Assembly: GCA_013433145.1 (NCBI GenBank)
Contig: CM024190.1
Span: 558,001 to 622,000 of the forward strand
DNA: 64,000 nt
From: Ascaris suum
Lineage: Eukaryota > Nematoda > Chromadorea > Rhabditida > Ascarididae
Direction: 5' to 3'
The notes beneath the pieces were generated by a model, which worked only from the letters and a program-made list of their open reading frames with translations, was not told where the DNA came from and did no database searches. The position numbers and the translations under genes were made by a program. Shown piece by piece: positions 60,898 to 64,000 of the stretch (its first letter is position 1; each line of letters starts with the position of its first letter).

Positions 60898-63792
60898 CTG
60901 TTGGGCTCATCGCCAAATTGACAGCAGTTGCTGTGTGAAAAAGTTCGATGCCATTGACGACTAGTTTACGAATACAGCCGCGAAAACCATTCGACGTCGT
61001 GGTACGTTCGTCCAACCTTGAAATTTTCGATGGCGTTCCACCGACGAATAAACCCTGCTCGATCGTAATCCCCTTATAGTTCTAAAATCAGTATAAATGC
61101 TGGCCCAGTAATTAAACACAGCAGACGATTGCTTAATGTTGAGAGATAATCATAAAACTAAGTAAAAAACTCGCGAGAAGATACTTCACTTATTAGTGGC
61201 AATGATCCATATTCAAGGCTACAGCAATAAAAAAAGAAAAGCATTTTCTGTATCGCAGATGCACAATATTACTTCTATTACGGATCTTATATGGATTCAA
61301 TGGTTCTACATATGAATTCGGTCGCTTGTCCGCTTTTAATTATACACGAACGTTTATCGTCTAAGCATGCAGACCAAATGTGTGAACAAGTACGTCACTC
61401 AAAAATTAGAGTACATTTACGTTTTCTACAGCCAACACTCCAAGCTAAACGCAAATAAACCAACGTTTCGAGCAAGCTTCTCTATAAATTACTCAATTCT
61501 AAAATTTCTGACCACATTTCTGATGTTTCGAATTCTGACGTGCCACCAATTTCAATATGCCAACGTAAAAGGACACCTCATCATTAAAAAATATATGCAG
61601 ACCACTCCTGCGAGGCTTCGCCATTTTATATAGTTTTATTTTCAAATTCCGCCACTTCCGTTCTCCTGAATCCTGTTTTCCTGAATACCCACGCTCATAC
61701 TTAGTTGGGTTGCTTGGATCAGTGGGATAGCAAAACACTCAGGAGTGTTTTTAGATATATCACATTATTACATGACAAATTCAGGAAGATCGTAAAAGAA
61801 AAATCCTCAGGCAGCTACGATTCTAGACTTCCAGGTATTTAACTGCCCCACTTCAACTACTCAAGCAGTTATGGTAATTGTAAAACAAACTACTCTTGCA
61901 AGAACCGAATCAAAGTTCGATTGAAGCTTACATATGACGCGAAGCTTCTTAATTGTTCAAGATATGACAGGTTAGATTTTTTTTAAATAGTAACTACAAT
62001 TTCTAGTGAAGTAAAAATAAATAAGATGCGCTTGGCAGGATGTCCTGTATCGATTTCGAAATACTTTCCGCCCTGGCAAAAAGAATCACAATAAAACTAG
62101 GTGCGTCAACTGATATTTTTTTCAGTCACTCTCCATGACCCAAATCCATAGAGTTTTCTCAAAAAGCGCTAATAACTGATGTCCACGTCATGAAAACAAG
62201 AATCAGATCCACCATCCAACTCGTTATCGGTATTATTTCCTATTCCAGCAATTCTGATTAGCCTTCACGCATTCACAACTACAACCTCTTGAAAAAAACA
62301 ACACTCTAGACGCAAAGAAATGTATAAGAAATATGACAAACACACGGCGAGTTCTCTTATGTCGTCGTACATTACATTTTCTGCATCGACTTTCACCTCA
62401 CTCCTCGAACAGAACTTCCTCTTCACGCTCAACGCATGCCAAACGTTTTTCTCGAAGGGCCCATTATAGAGGTCCTCGACCGTCCCCTCTCCACAGTCAA
62501 ACCTAAATTGTTTATCGAAGAATTTCAACCAGATCAACCCCATAAGAACGTGTATTTGATTAACGCTAACCGACCACTCCGAAAACTTCAGTACGCATAA
62601 CCCATGATATTTTTTAAAATCTTTTTAATGCGGCTCTAGCTAATGAAAATGTCGTCTCTTCAGTCCTCAAACGAATTATGCATTCTACTAGCGAATAACA
62701 AATTTAAGGTGCCGATTCAAATGATCGATCTACGATAATGATTGCGTCAAGCTGATAACGGCGTTTAGACCGGTTCGATCTCAGCATCAAGCAATTCGTT
62801 TATATTACGATCATGAATGACTTTTCTTGTTTTCATTGCGTTATATTTTTCTTCATCTTGCTCATCTCGCTCACGATAGGGCTCAATAAACGAGGGCTTG
62901 CTAAACGATGCTTTATTTCAGGAAATAAACCGTGATTTTATTGCACCATAAATAGTAATTGCAGGAATGTTTAATAACCGACGAACGGAGACGTTTGAAT
63001 TCTAAGCATATACGGCAGACAAATTTCTAATGCAATATAGTTCGAACACATTCGATGGTTGCTATTTTCTCCTCAAATATTGCTAAACGCTATTTAAATA
63101 TTGCAACTCATTAAAGCTCTCAGTTTTGGAAACTTCAAAACGGAACCGTTCTCCACGCAATTTATGAACAAATAACATATCGAAGTATTTTGTCAAAAAC
63201 ATGTGAACCTGACCTACACAACGTGCAACAACGATTATAAAACGTTTCAATGGTTTCGCTTGAGATTTCAGCTCGAAGTATGATCTTTTTGGACTGCCTC
63301 TCCAAATCCTCGACTGGTCATTTAATGAATCCTTAAGTTTTCTAAATGTGTTCATAACGTCGAAGTAGCTTCCAACTTTCAAAGCATATACTACAAAATC
63401 GGTCGGTTTATCAGAAGCCCTTATAGAATCGAAAAAGCATAAAGCTGAATTGGGGGAGCAATCAACGTAATTAGATTAGTGAGGAACGATGAGTGAAGAT
63501 CATGGATCACAAGATGACAAGATCGTAAATGCCTTCATAGAGAAAATAGAGAAAGTGCACTAAGCGTTCACCATCTTCAGCCGCTCAAATGAAAAAAAAA
63601 AAAACATTTAAATCTTAAACGGAAAAGAAAAAAGTCGCAAACGGTCGACACTTATGTTGATGAAATAGTGAATTCATCGCAAGTTAAGCGTACCTCAATA
63701 CAATATCTTTGCCGCTCATCGCTACTGATATGAAATCACTTCCCTCGAATTCACCAGCATAAAAAATTATGCCATCATGATTTTCATCGAAT
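60898..63792 (-). CDS. Second LamG-domain protein, partial (runs off the right edge)
   Basis: Three exons join in phase: 63792-63694, 62502-62376 (or to 62346 if the GTGTGT donor is used) and 61081-60898. Together they encode most of one LamG domain. Exon A reads FDENHDGIIFYAGEFEGSD, exon B NVWHALSVKRKFCSRSEVKV, and exon C EQGLFVGGTPSKISRLDERT then GFRGCIRKLVVNGIELFHTA. The first exon enters with phase 2, so upstream exons lie beyond 63792, probably outside the window. The last exon leaves in phase 1 at GTACAT, so more coding sequence should follow to the left, but none was recognised. The protein is probably extracellular. The gene lies in the same orientation as the LamG-EGF-LamG gene that starts 8 kb downstream; that gene has its own signal peptide, so I treat them as two genes. 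Confidence 0.8.
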
Positions 63793-63828
63793 CTGAAAAC
63801 GAGAACGTAGAGTTAATCGCTCTAAAAA

Positions 63829-63850
63829 CAAAAAAAAAAAAAAAAAAAAA
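63829..63850 (+). repeat. Poly-A tract
   Basis: About 20 consecutive A bases, just upstream of the right-hand LamG exon on the transcript strand (where it reads as poly-T). It is a simple-sequence tract. Confidence 0.9.
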
Positions 63851-64000
63851 CGATGGGAGGAAGCAGTATAGAAATACTATCATTTCCTAGTTAACAGCAT
63901 CACGAATAGCTGCAGAAGATCAAAACTGGACTGCACCACAACTGCCAAATGAGACGTCGCCAGTGTAACAACCACAGATTGTTAAGATCCATTGTAGATT

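Overview
The window looks like nuclear DNA of a nematode, most likely a clade V (strongylid or hookworm-like) parasite. It is AT-rich, coding sequence is broken into short exons by introns of up to several kb, and acceptor sites are nematode-like (TTTTCAG/TTTTAG). At least one start codon lies just downstream of a polypyrimidine-AG site typical of spliced-leader addition. LSM4 lies directly upstream of PEX13 on the same strand; from memory these are also neighbours in Caenorhabditis elegans (lsm-4 F32A5.7, prx-13 F32A5.6). The species itself is an inference.

Layout, left to right. 1-10.4 kb: mostly unassigned, with a weak cluster of plus-strand exon-like ORFs (6.5-7.8 kb) and a long hairpin (9.18 kb). 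10.4-17.6 kb, minus: complete PEX13, 7 exons, with a poly(A) signal and a probable trans-splice acceptor. 19.0 kb, plus: an unassigned exon-like ORF. 19.7-22.8 kb, minus: complete LSM4, 4 exons. 22.8-29.9 kb: intergenic, with two GC-richer ORF islands of unknown nature and a large CT/TA/GA microsatellite palindrome. 29.9-31.8 kb, plus: a two-exon gene for a small secreted protein with two ShK-type domains. 33.0-53.0 kb, minus: a long gene for a secreted protein with signal peptide, LamG, EGF and LamG; its introns hold a tRNA-derived SINE-like element (39.4 kb) and a decayed Ty3/Gypsy retroelement (45.7-47.7 kb). 53.1-60.5 kb: plus-strand ORFs, including a likely frameshifted remnant and the likely first exon of a secreted or membrane protein. 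60.9-63.8 kb, minus: exons of a second LamG protein that runs off the right edge.

LSM4 (U6 snRNP/P-body Sm-like protein) and PEX13 (peroxisomal import docking protein) are housekeeping genes with no functional link beyond possible co-transcription. The two LamG genes are arranged head-to-tail and may be a local duplication. No CRISPR array, rRNA or convincing tRNA gene was seen. Exon boundaries were chosen by hand from splice-site and reading-phase agreement; all recognised exons of PEX13 and LSM4 join in phase.
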